From Isoetes taiwanensis (Eukaryota; Streptophyta; Lycopodiopsida; Isoetales; Isoetaceae): a stretch of 64,000 nt of DNA. Under the pieces are notes generated by a model, which was given only the letters and a program-made list of their open reading frames with translations, was not told the DNA's origin and ran no database searches. The DNA is taken from positions 10,018,292 to 10,082,291 of the forward strand of contig JAJEKV010000049.1 in the NCBI GenBank assembly GCA_021234155.1, given 5' to 3'. Both the position numbers and the translations under genes were made by a program. Shown piece by piece: positions 34,435 to 44,218 of the stretch (positions are counted from its first letter, which is position 1; each line of letters begins with the position of its first letter).

Positions 34435-35620
34435 GTGCTCCTAAAGTTGGATTTTAAGAGAGCCTATGATACTATCGATTGGAGATTTCTTTATAGGGCT
34501 ATGGCACAGATTGGTTTCTCAGATCAGGTTATTGGGAAAATAGCTGGATTCAATGCTACTGGATGTTCAACAGTATTGGTTAATGGCTCTCCCTCTTCCT
34601 TTTTTGAGTGTAAAAGAGGGGTGAGGCAGGGGTGTCCTTTAGCTCCCTATCTCTTCCTAATAGTTGCTGAAATGGTAACTAGATTTATTATGAAAATGCA
34701 ACAAAAAAAGGAAATCAGTTGCCTAAATCTTCCAGATACAAGAGACACTTTATCAGTAATGCAGTATGCTGATGATACCTTTGTCTTCTTGAAAAGGCAG
34801 GGGGATAGTATCCAGAATTTTCTTACTGCCATGGAGCTGTTTGGGAACGCATCAGGAGTGGTTTTAAGCAAGGAAAAGTGTGCCTTTATCTCTGACAGCC
34901 TGGAGGATCACATTGAGGGGATAAATGTCTGTGGACTTCAAAAAGCTACCAAGTTATTGGGTCTACCATTAGCTCTCAACATGAGTCTACATGGCTTATG
35001 GGAACCCATTGTGACTAAGATTAAGAAAAAGCTTCAAATGTATCCCAAATCACTGTCTTTAGCTGGGAGAGTAGAAATAATTAACAGTGTTATTGCCAGC
35101 TCTCATGTTTATTTTTCATCAGCAATAATTGCAGACAAGAAGACTTACCAGGAGTTAGAGGTCATTATGAAGGAATTTATCTGGCAAGGCACACATATGG
35201 TAGGATGGAAATATTTGACTCTGCCTAGGAAAAAAGGAGGGCTGGGATGCAAAGATCTGTTCCTGCAGGCTCAAGCTTTGGCAGCAAAGTTGGTTTGGAG
35301 GGCTCTGGACCCAGCTGCTAAATCTCCTGCCCTTGTTTTCACTAGATATTGGATTGGGAGGAGTACTTTAGTGGGAAGTCCATCTACCCCTCATCATTTA
35401 CCTGATTCAGCTTTTTATCAACTCAATCCAGGGTCAGGTACCTCTACCATAATGAGAAGAATTATCCAAGCCTGGAACAATGTGTGTGTGTTTTAAAGCC
35501 TATCCAATTGAGCAGGTTTCATAAGAGTTTAACTTCTTCTGGCATCAAGGACTGGTTAGTGAAGATGATGGATGTTTAGCTCTTAAACATCCAAGGAAGT
35601 ACAAGGAGTGGAAGGATATG
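34435..35620 (+). pseudogene. L1 ORF2, reverse transcriptase
   Basis: A 353-codon open stretch with the core RT motifs: LLKLDFKRAYDTIDW, KRGVRQGCPLAPYLFLIVAE, the catalytic MQYADDTFVFLK, SGVVLSKEKCAF, LLGLPL and SLAGRVEIINSV. These are typical of plant L1 elements. The stretch ends in a TG-rich slip (NNVCVF stop at 35496), and the frame resumes in another register (SEDDGCLALKHPRKYKEW). The catalytic Asp pair is intact. Confidence 0.95.
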
Positions 35621-36418
35621 GGTTTATGCACAATTGGTAGCATGGCTGTTGGTGAGAACTGGAAAACATGGCTGGAAATTTCTAGTCTTGTGCAGGACAC
35701 CACCTCCAACAGGAATATATACAAGGCCCTAACTAGACATAACAGGGGGAGGGGAGTACAAACAGCAGGTCAGAATTGGGCCATGGATGGTAAAGGATAT
35801 AGTGTGGCTAAAGCTTATTCCTTGCTGCTGGGTGATCAAAGTACTAAAGTTGCCAGTCAATGGGGTTGCTCAGAAAAGGAAGCCATTCAGATTATAAGGA
35901 AAGGTTGGAAATTACATTGTGCAAAAAAGGTCATTCTCTTCAGATGGCTTTTCTTAAATAGAAGCTTGAAATCCAATGCCCACAGAGCAAAGTACAATAA
36001 TCAAAATACTGACAGATGCCCTTTAGGCTGTGTCCAAGCAGAGTCCTCTACCCATATATTTATTTGCCCTTGGCTGGCCCCTTTTTGGAGCTGGATAGGC
36101 AATCACATTGGTGCTGTTCCAACTACTGAACATGATCTCTTTGGTTTCCTTGCAAATACTTCCTCCTTTGTGGATACAATTAGATCATTATGTTTGTCGG
36201 TAATCTGGAAACATAGGAACAATGTGGCTATCAACCATCATACTCCAGATTTGAATTTTCTTAAGACTACCTTTCAATTGGAGTTGGCAGAAGCAGCTAT
36301 GGCACACAGAATGAACAAGGGGTGCAATTATAATAAAAGCTGGGATGCTTTGGGCTCTTTTCAAGGGTTTTATGCATTCTTTTCCTCTTATTTCAATAAC
36401 CTTTCTAATGTTTTTTGA
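35600..36418 (+). pseudogene. L1 ORF2, C-terminal zinc-finger-like (zf-RVT) end
   Basis: Open frame 35618-36418. It shows the plant L1 C-terminal domain: WAMDGKGYSVAKAYSLL, KVILFRWLFLNRSLKSN, the Cys/His cluster CPLGC...ESSTHIFICPWL and a closing LSVIWKHRNNVAINH. Length and order fit complete plant L1 ORF2 ends. The domain is thought to aid RNA or DNA binding. Confidence 0.93.
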
Positions 36419-36774
36419 CAGAGTATCTAGTCAACAAACACCATGAGGGCGGCCATGCCAGGGAGGTCCCGGAGGATACTTGTCCCATGTCTCACCAGGA
36501 GGTCTTGGCGGCTCTTCAGTGGGTGAAGACAGAAACAATTATGATTCGAACCTTCCAGCGGATACTGAAAGATGAAGACATTTGGCAGTTTAAACAGGAA
36601 ATCAAGCCATACTTTGAGGAGAAGCTCGGGATATGTATAGGGGCCCGGGAATCGTGGATCCTCCACATTCTGGATGCCTCTGCTTATGGAGCAGTTGAGC
36701 TCGACCACCTGCTGTTCAAGTATACTATTCATACTTCTGCATTCATAACTTTGGATGGAGTCACAGAAGATTGA
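36415..36774 (+). CDS. Extra 119-codon open frame between L1 ORF2 and the poly-A tail
   Basis: The frame overlaps the ORF2 stop and continues to a TGA at 36774. Its first ATG is at about 36487 (MSHQEVLAALQWVKTE). It is predicted mostly helical, with the segments IMIRTFQRILKDEDIWQFKQ, KPYFEEKLGIC and SWILHILDASAYGAVELDHL. No family recognised. It is read in the same direction and is uninterrupted, unlike the rest of the element. It could be a third ORF of this L1 lineage or a captured 3' exon (3' transduction). Confidence 0.45.
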   Translation: MTEYLVNKHHEGGHAREVPEDTCPMSHQEVLAALQWVKTETIMIRTFQRILKDEDIWQFKQEIKPYFEEKLGICIGARESWILHILDASAYGAVELDHLLFKYTIHTSAFITLDGVTED

Positions 36775-37031
36775 GGTTCCACTACACTGGCAGCAGTTAT
36801 CAGAACAATGAAAACTTAATGGTTTTCTTCTTATTATAATTTTGGTTCTGTTATTACTAAACTCTCAATCAGTGTTTAAACTTAGATAATTTTTCCTCCT
36901 TGGGAGAGTCAAGGCCAATTTTCAATTTGGCCTTTATAACAGGGTTTTCTCCTGTCCTCTTGTATTACTATGTATTCACATGTAATATAATATCACTGCC
37001 ATTTCTAAAAAAAAAAAAAAAAAAAAAAAAA
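36775..37031 (+). other. L1 3' UTR and poly-A tail
   Basis: AT-rich non-coding stretch ending ACTGCCATTTCT followed by 25 A's (37007-37031). Confidence 0.9.
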
Positions 37032-37040
37032 GATATTACT

Positions 37041-37957
37041 CGGACAAACACTAGATTTAGGACCATGTCGTTTTAACAGTTTCCTTTGTGCACAAGAGGC
37101 ATCATATCATGTAGCGCAAAAACTTCAACATAATGCCCTCAAGGCTTCAAAGATTACAATGTGTGACCCCTTTTTGTTTTCTTGGATGGATAAATACAAT
37201 GTAAAATAATTTGAGGCAATGTTTTGCAATTTTGTAGAAAAAAATTGTAATAAAACAATTGCAAAAATATGAAGGATCGGGCTATATATCATGCTAGAAA
37301 CAAAGGTATATTGGAACATTTACATAAAGAACCACATAAAGACAATAATAGCTAGGGTCTTTTTATTCAACATGTCTACAACACTATCTCAAGGAAGTGA
37401 ATTGTCTGTGCAAACTTTCATTTCAATGGTGTAACTACTTACAATGAGGATCTTTAATGTTAGCTTATTCAACATGTCTACAACACTATCTCAAGGAAGT
37501 AAATTGTTTGTGCAAACTTTCATTTCACTATAACATTCATCAATGGCGTAACTACTTGCATAGACGTAAATGAGGAAAACATATTTTTCTCTTCTTTTTC
37601 TCCCCCCCTTTTTTTTTGTTAATAATCAAAAGGTAAAAAGGGGCATCCTTAACCTTATCTGGGTTGGCAAGTCCAAGAACAAAGTCTGTTCATTTCGTCA
37701 CTGCATGCGCCTGTTCCTAAGTACACTAACAATGTAGTATTATTTAGATTTCCACATTAATGTTTTTTGCATGGTTGTCCTCAATTCAACTATATGCTTC
37801 CGTAAAGGGAGGAGGAGAAGGCAATTTAAGATCAACAAACCAATATGTATTTTGAAGCAATAATATTTCATCTTCCTTCTCCTAGCCCCATTCAAATTTA
37901 GCAAGGCAATGTGCATGTGTCTACTCCTTCATGGTTACCTATATCAAAATTGTACTT
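37041..37957. other. No gene; a two-copy repeat
   Basis: Contains a duplicated segment of roughly 75-95 bp: 37365-37440 and 37467-37560 share TTATTCAACATGTCTACAAC and CTTTCATTTCA. Otherwise AT-rich with no domain. It may be the body of the Helitron whose 3' end follows. Confidence 0.6.
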
Positions 37958-37988
37958 AGGCCCGGCAACGCCGGGCCTCCATTACTAG
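37958..37988 (+). mobile_element. Helitron 3' terminus
   Basis: A 9-bp GC-rich stem (AGGCCCGGC / GCCGGGCCT, loop AAC) is followed by six bases and CTAG, and then a T (37989). A hairpin a few bases before a CTRR end, inserted next to T, is the diagnostic Helitron 3' end. The matching 5'-TC end was not located; the L1 at 29713-37031 may sit inside the element. Confidence 0.75.
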
Positions 37989-38524
37989 TTAACATAAAAA
38001 TCTAAATAAACAATAACTCAAAGCTTAATAAATAAGTTCCTAAAGGCCGCAACTATCTAATAATTATCCTCTATTTAGTTTAAATATCTCATTCAATGGT
38101 TTGGCTTAGACACCTTAACTTTCTTTCTCTTTCTCTTGTTCCCCGTAGCCACTCCCTCGAGCACCACCATATCAATTGCCATCATTCCAAAGAAACAAGA
38201 TATAAACAACCCGTGCGCATGATGGCCCAAACTGATTAGCAGTCGCCTCAAATAAAGATGGCACTCGAAATTGTGGATCATCTCCATGAACATCCTATTT
38301 ACGGTGCCGTTGATGTGCAAGTGAATAATTATTTTGAAACTCATATAATACTACAAACAATTAGCATGTTAATTGTGCGCATTGAAAACTTTGGGATTGC
38401 CATTTGAAAGTTGTTGGTCTCAAAGTGACCCCCATAATAATTGCATACTAGATGTTTACAATTATGCTTTGTACCATTTACAATTGCATATTATCCCATA
38501 GAAGGGTGGGTCACGCATATACAA
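37989..38524. other. No gene; dispersed repeat copy
   Basis: Holds the second copy of the repeat also found at 19049-19179, at 38037-38176. Its minus strand keeps MVVLEGVATGNKRKRKKVKV, a basic nuclear-localisation-like stretch. Nothing else recognised. Confidence 0.55.
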
Positions 38525-38657
38525 GACCCGATGAAGGGGTTAAACCCCCTTTAGAGCCCATTACGGCAAATAAATGGGCGAGCCCGGAGGGGCGAGCCTA
38601 TTTATTTTTGCCGTAATGTGCGAGAAAGGGGGTTTGACCCCTTTAACCGGCAGGGTC
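38525..38657. repeat. 133-bp foldback (inverted repeat) element
   Basis: The left arm (GACCC..., GGGGTTAAACCCCCTTT, CATTACGGCAAA..TAAAT) pairs over about 55 bp with the right arm (ATTTATTTTTGCCGTAATG, AAAGGGGGTTTGACCCC, GGGTC), with few mismatches. It encloses a small GC-rich centre of two CGAGCC units. It could be a MITE or a foldback insertion; no target duplication was resolved. Confidence 0.88.
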
Positions 38658-38739
38658 CGCGACTGCTTTAGTAGCAACAAAGGAAATTTGCATCAGCTAT
38701 CGCTGGATGCCTTTTCCACTGCTATCCCGGAGCTCCGAT

Positions 38740-38850
38740 TTGGGTGAGGCGAAGCAGCGATTTAAGCAGCGATTCAAGCAACGATTTAAGATTTAAGCAG
38801 CGATTCCAGCATCGATTTAAGCTCTGATTTAAGAAGTCTTCAAGATTGCA
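38740..38850. repeat. Minisatellite of about 12 bp (GCAGCGATTTAA)
   Basis: At least six irregular copies of AGCGATTTAA / AGCGATTCAA / ATCGATTTAA in tandem. Confidence 0.85.
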
Positions 38851-39639
38851 AGGCTAGAACTCCAAGACCTCCAAGACAGCCGGCCAGAGCTCCAGAGCTC
38901 TCGATTTAAGCAAAGCCTTCAAGATGGCCTGCCAGAGCTTTGTCTTCGCTGAGATATTTGAGAGCTGAGATGCTTGGTGGACGGTTTATCAAGATAAACA
39001 GGCAAGCAGATGGGTTATCAAGATAAACAGGCTGAATATGAGCTGTTACGGCTAATAAATAATCTCGATCTAACGGCTAAGATCTAAAGTAGTCGAGGAA
39101 CTGCCGGTTAAAGATATCAAGCCGATCTTCACACAATGGGAAAAGAAGAGGAAATTCATAAACTCAGTACCAAAAAGTCAATACTTACCTATAGATTGAT
39201 TCTATTCTATTCTATTGATGTATATAAGACCGCAACTTTAGGCCATTTTTTCCACGGGCTGCAAGTCTTATAATTCTCAAATGGATCATGGCCACATAAG
39301 GTCTTAAACTAAAAATTGTTTTTGTTTTTCACGACTAGGTTTAAGACATCTCTCATGAGGGTGCCGTACAACAACAGAGGAGTCTTATTTTCTTCTGGGG
39401 AACCCCGATCGTAAAATAAGACCCCATTTTTCCATCAATCAAAACCGCCTTGCTTCCTTCATTTCTGCCTCAAATTGTGCTCCATGGTTGTAGCAGTGAG
39501 GAAGCATTCTTTACAAGACATACCACAAATCCAATGTGGCAGTTATGAACAATGTCATAAAGATCAACGATAGCCATATCATGCTCCTTCTATGGGAAAA
39601 AAGCTTAATGTGGGATAGTTTGGCTGAGAATTAAATTGG
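38851..39639. other. No gene seen
   Basis: Contains an inverted repeat at 39379-39424 (GGAGTCTTATTTT / AAAATAAGACCCC around GGGGAACCCC) and a short ATTCT run at 39192-39215. No coding region recognised. Confidence 0.6.
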
Positions 39640-39690
39640 AATGAATTGAATTGAATGAGTGTTTATCGTCCACGAATGCAAGCGGATTAA
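39640..39690 (-). mobile_element. LINE 3' terminal stub with (AATTC)n tail
   Basis: Minus strand: TCGTGGACGATAAACA followed by CATTCAATTCAATTCATTCC. The terminal motif matches the LINE family A end; the tail microsatellite differs. Confidence 0.55.
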
Positions 39691-39693
39691 CAA

Positions 39694-39762
39694 ATTGCCA
39701 TTTATCTTTAGAGCGTGTATTTGCCTCACTTGCCATTTATCTTTAGAGCGTGTATTTGCCTA
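39694..39762. repeat. Two-copy 34-bp tandem repeat
   Basis: TTGCCATTTATCTTTAGAGC continuing to GTGTATTTGCCT occurs twice back to back and is almost identical, so it is recent. Confidence 0.9.
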
Positions 39763-39899
39763 ACCGGAATTATTAAACAATAGAATAACATTTGTCATAT
39801 AGTATGCTATTTTCGTTTTGGGGTTGGGGAGGGTTTTCAGGCAGTGGTTTGGACTATGATTTCCGTATAGTATTGTATTGAAAATGGTATAATTTGCCA

Positions 39900-40640
39900 T
39901 GTGAGAGAAGCTTCAGTGTTTCATGCTATTTTGGGTGGTCTGCAGCTCGCTTTTTTGCATGGGCCTTTGTTGCAAGGGTTGAATTCCAGGAACCCCAATT
40001 TGGAAGGCACGAGGCATTTGAATCGCCTGTGGTGTGTATCTGAGGGAGGCCTGCTGGGGGGAGGTAGGCGTCGCTTCCGGCATGTTGGAGACTACCCACT
40101 CTGTCATTTCTCTCAAGTATTTGAAGGAATTTGGAATACTCTCGGGAATAGGCGGTCGATATAGCTACGGTGAGGCCGTCCAGGCCACGGAGGTTCAATC
40201 CTCCGACCCTTTGGTTTCTTTTGTTTATGCGGTTAGAGTCAGCGTAGGAACATTTCGTCAAAAATTGGAGATATTACTTCTCTTGAATATCTGAATCTAA
40301 GCACAAACAACATCAACGTAGCCCGACTTTCGAATGCAAGAGCTTATTTTAGCGACAATTCATTTTTAAACCCCGTCCGGATGAACTGGGTGCGCTACAA
40401 AACTTGGGTGCTTCAACTTAATAGCATCTCCTTTTGGTGATTAGGCCAAATTGGCTTCTCTGCGACATGTAATCAGATTTCTCTCCGAGTGTAAATTTTT
40501 TCGGCAACATTCCACGGAATTGGGAAATTTGGAGAACTTCGGTCATGCTTGATTTGAGCAACAGTATTCTGATAGGCAATTTTCCTCCTGAACTGGGTCG
40601 GCTTCAAAAATTAGAGTCATTAAATCTTATGAAGAGATAA
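39900..40640 (+). pseudogene. Leucine-rich-repeat receptor-like gene relic
   Basis: The clearest part is 40250-40640, where the plus strand reads LEYLNLSTNNIN, then GNIPRNW, then MLDLSN and IGNFPPELGRLQKLESLNL. These are plant extracellular LRR units (LxxLxLxxNxLxGxIPxxLGxL). The upstream stretch from 39900 has continuous open frames but only weak LRR resemblance. Stops and frameshifts interrupt it, and no transmembrane or kinase part is seen, so it is a fragment. Intact relatives act as cell-surface receptors. Confidence 0.6.
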
Positions 40641-41474
40641 GTGGCAAGCAAGAATAGGTAGGCATATAGAAATTTCTAGAAGAGTCGTGGAACAGGTTGA
40701 GCATCTCGCACTTTTTTATTGCAGGTGTGATAAATGACAATGCACCGTTCCGGTGCTTGCGTTGTGAAATGCGGTGAGGATTTAAGAATAGATACATTTT
40801 TTTTCTCCATGTTTTGTCCGGCTTAATGCCTTAAGGATCTGGCGCGTATTGAATGTCTGTTGATTTGAATGACCCATTGCGAGCTTCTGTTACAGGACAC
40901 GGTGGTGATATAAGCCAAACTTATGTTCTTTTCTTTTTGTTTATGCAGGTCGGGCTGCTGTAGGAGCGCAGCAGGCATTCCGGCAGCAGAGAGGAGGCCT
41001 TTTCTTGGCCATTGAGCATACTGTCTATTTTTTTTTGTGGGATGATCTGCCCCCGCTTCTAACTGAAGCCAAGGCTTGAAGTAGACTTGGAGCAGAGTTT
41101 GGAGAATTTGTGAAGGCCTGGAAATTTCTCTCGTTTAATGATATTGTGGTTTTAGACCATTGAGGTCAAGGTGCACCATTGGAAAAGTTTGTTTCGCTTT
41201 AGTTGTAAATGATGTGGGCCTTCGATCTGGTACAATGCCAGGAATATTCCCCACATCGATGGCTTGCAATAGAAGATAAACCAAACGCCATAATACATGG
41301 AAAAAACGACCTAAAGCGCCATTAGTGCTCTTCTTAGGTTATTGGAGATTATTTCGTGTCTTTTGCTTAAGCTCTACGATCACAGCTGTTTAACAACCTC
41401 TAAACTACCTTGAAAGATTGGTGGTTCAATGGTAAGAAGAACCTCATTCTAGAGCGCATTTCCCTAGTAAAAAG
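40641..41474. other. No gene recognised
   Basis: Neither strand shows a domain. It is the downstream flank of the ARM gene (minus strand) and would contain its 3' UTR; I could not assign a polyadenylation signal. Confidence 0.5.
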
Positions 41475-43755
41475 TTAAACACAAAAAATACCTATTTGCT
41501 TGCTAGGCTTCAGAAGCCTGAGGCCACGCGTAATGAGATCCTCTATCGGTTCTGTGCTTCGCTCTTTCCAGAGGACATGCTGCTCTTTTCCCCTCTGTCG
41601 GACCAGCTCGATGCTGAAATTTTCTGAGCCAGAAATTGTCTTTATCAGGTTCTTTAGCTTCTCTTCTATCCTCATTCCATGCATTAAATTCACATCTTTT
41701 TGCATTAGGGTTACTGCCAGAGCTACGGCATGGCGCCTTAAGCATGGGACTGCATTTGGCCTTGCAACAAGCAACCGTTCTAGCACTTCCTTCTCATGCA
41801 TAATTTTTTCGAGCTCATCCTGTCCAAAATAAGGTGCTACGCATGTGAGAATATGTAATGCTGATTCTTGTTCCATTTCTGAGGTTCCAACCATCATTTC
41901 CAAAGATTTATCAAATGCTGATGAAAGGGCTGCTTGATGTTTCTTCATGTCAATATCCCTTAGGACATTTGTGAGTATTTTAGCAGAGCGCCTTTTTATC
42001 ACCATGTCTTTATCTGATAACAGATTTATAAACTTACTAAGATTATTTTCGTCATATCCTGGCATGTTCCCTAGAATCCTGCACCAATTTTTGTTCCTCC
42101 TATGAGGAGCTGTTTGAGACAGAATATAGAGTGCATCTCCTGCATATTGCCTTACTTTGCATAAATTTTTCACTTCCTTTCCATTTTCAAATGGAACCAT
42201 GCTTTCCTCAGCGTCTTCTACAAGATATAAATTGCACAAAGTTGGAATTATGTAACCAGTGCTTCCTATTTTATCTCTTTCCTTTGCATCCATGGCCAGA
42301 CTTGTTAGTATGCAAATTGCGAGCTTCTTTAGAGAAAGATCTACTTCATTTCTTACCATGCTACAAAGATTTTCCATGGCGTATTTTGAGATCTGTTTCT
42401 TGTGCTCTGTTTCGGCCAGCTTGTTGAGTAACTGCAATGCCTTTTTCTTTTTTTCAAACGGTTCACCATGGCTTTCATCTAGATATTCTGAAAGCCGTTT
42501 TGTCAAGTTATGAACAAAGCCTATTTTTAATATATTCCTTGGATTCTTAGCCATGTCATTTAACATCCGTAAGCCCTGTAAGGAGAGTTTATCTTGCCTA
42601 CTAGATTGACTCCCATGGTTTTCACAGGTTTGTTTGCCAGTCAGTGAAAATATTGCTTCAAATGCTCCAGGAATAGAAGCAAGTGTGTAGCAGGATGTGG
42701 GGCACCACTTAACAACCTGAAGAAGTATCTCTGCAGCTTTCTGTCTTGCCTCACATACATCCTCTGATGTGAGCATAACCCTGCAATTATCCCAAGATAC
42801 GATTTCCAATAGCACTGGAAAAACTTTGATAACCTCTAGGTTATATCTTTTCTTCAAAATATTCTCCATGGTCAGCACACTGCTGTGCTGTTCATCATTC
42901 ACATGTGATGATATCTTTATAAATGTAAAATCTAGGAGAGTGAAGTGGGTACCTTCAAAGATGCTGGAATCCATACATTTACAGTAGACATAGTAGGCAT
43001 ACTGATTCAGAAAGTATTTATGCTTCGACTGCAGCAGGTGGTTTGTTATGGTAGCATTTGAGAAGAGGTTTGTTATGGTAGCATCTAAGAAGTCTTTTCG
43101 TCTTTCCCAGATTGCTCGTGCACTTATGAAAAGAATTGAAAAGAATTGATTCGACCAAGACAACTGAGTAAAAGATAGCAAGGACAGGTACAGATTGATT
43201 GCGTTTTGCCTCCCCATAGTCTTTCACTTTAAGAATTCCAACAAGGGAAAGGGAAACACATAACAGGGAAGCCAAGATCTGCATGACATAAAGAATTGCA
43301 TTCAGATTGATACCTCTGGACCTGTGTTGCTGTAGAGGATACTGAGTTTTGAGCTTGCAGTTGCATTCCCTGACATCGTCACAGCTAGGATCTTTTTCCA
43401 AACTTCTGCTGCGCCAGTAGGAGTCACATTGGACAACTTTTGTGCGAAGTTGCAACTCATGTTGGCTTGTGAGAAGTCTGGCAGCCTTGATGAGCAACAA
43501 ACTCGCCACAACCCAGAAATGGAATGTTTGGAGAAGGCCATAGTAACCACTGAGAAGAACTACAGTAGCACACACAAACCCAACTTTTCCAAGTGCGATA
43601 GAGACGAGCTCACAGACCGCCGCACTAGAGGCTACCCAATTAAGATCACCTTCTGGGCTGGCCTTCTTCTGCTGGACTTGAGGATTTTCAACATCAGGAT
43701 TTGTTCCATTCATCCTTGTTTTCCCACATTCTCCATTGCTTGTACCCAATCTCAT
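41475..43755 (-). pseudogene. Membrane-anchored ARM-repeat protein gene, broken by a 10-bp duplication
   Basis: Reading starts at ATG 43755 (MRLGTSNGEC) and ends at the stop at 41475. In the first frame four hydrophobic segments are visible at about residues 55-73, 79-94, 151-174 and 190-206. The block KVGFVCATVVLLSG..., FHFWVV, LLIKAARLLTSQHEL matches the N terminus of a plant ARM-repeat superfamily of unknown function (the Arabidopsis At4g14280 / At5g18980 group, from memory). The rest is helical repeats (LQLLNKLAETEHKKQISKYA, SLKKLAICILTSLAMDAKER, KRRSAKILTNVLRD). The frame shifts inside a perfect tandem duplication of GAAAAGAATT (43128-43147). Without one copy the gene would be one frame of about 756 codons. 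No introns are needed. It may be a recent pseudogene or an assembly or sequencing slip. Confidence 0.85.
43128..43147 (-). repeat. 10-bp tandem duplication that shifts the ARM gene frame
   Basis: GAAAAGAATT occurs twice with no spacer. Codon phase is 0 (mod 3) upstream and 2 downstream, exactly what one extra 10-mer produces. Confidence 0.95.
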
Positions 43756-43947
43756 GATCTTAGAGAATGCTGAAGAAGGTTAATTGTCCGGCAGATGTTC
43801 TGGATCCATCTCTTGCATTCAATTCGAGAAGCCCATAAATGGTCAGAAGCCTGCATTTTTCCTTCCCAAATTTTTGATCCAGTCAGCAGAAGGCTGATAA
43901 CAGGATCACACAGATAGGACTCCAAATCCTTCACGTTTCTTCGTAAT
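43752..43947 (-). other. Conserved 5' region (possible upstream exon) of the ARM gene
   Basis: An open frame (minus 43958-43752) ends just at the ARM start codon: NVKDLESYLCDPVISLLL, MQASDHLWASRIECKRWIQ. The corresponding part of the duplicated copy at 48970-49195 keeps some of the same residues (LQTSNSLWV). It may be an exon, an upstream ORF or simply conserved 5' UTR. Confidence 0.4.
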
Positions 43948-44218
43948 GGGCGGTTCACATGACGGGGCTAAAGTTCAGCCCGGACCCAGTGCTGAATCAG
44001 CACTGAAATTTTCAATCAGCACGGAGTCAGCATCGCAAGATGCACTTTGCGCGGGCTGATGCCCCAGAATTCGTCCAGCTGAATGCCCGCTGAGTCCGCC
44101 GCTTACTCAGCCGTGAATCGTTCACATGACGAAACAAAAAGAGAATGGGCTAGGATAACCAACGACACTATTCCGGAAGCTTTACCGCTCTACCGTGGAG
44201 ATCTCTTCCCCATCAGGT

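Larger units (their letters stand above)
29713..37031 (+). mobile_element. 5'-truncated L1-type LINE with poly-A tail, split by an inverted LINE
   Basis: Bounded by an 11-bp target duplication. It begins inside ORF1, has an L1-type ORF2 (endonuclease, RT, zinc-finger-like end), then a further 119-codon frame, a roughly 230-bp 3' UTR and 25 A's (37007-37031). A family A LINE (30433-33133) was later inserted in reverse orientation in the endonuclease. It has more long open stretches than the copia and gypsy relics, so it is younger, but several stops and shifts make ORF2 dead. Confidence 0.93.

Noticed and set aside
39190-39216. ATTCT run as another LINE tail
   Set aside because: The GTGGACGTTAAAA terminus is missing on both sides; the run alone is not enough.
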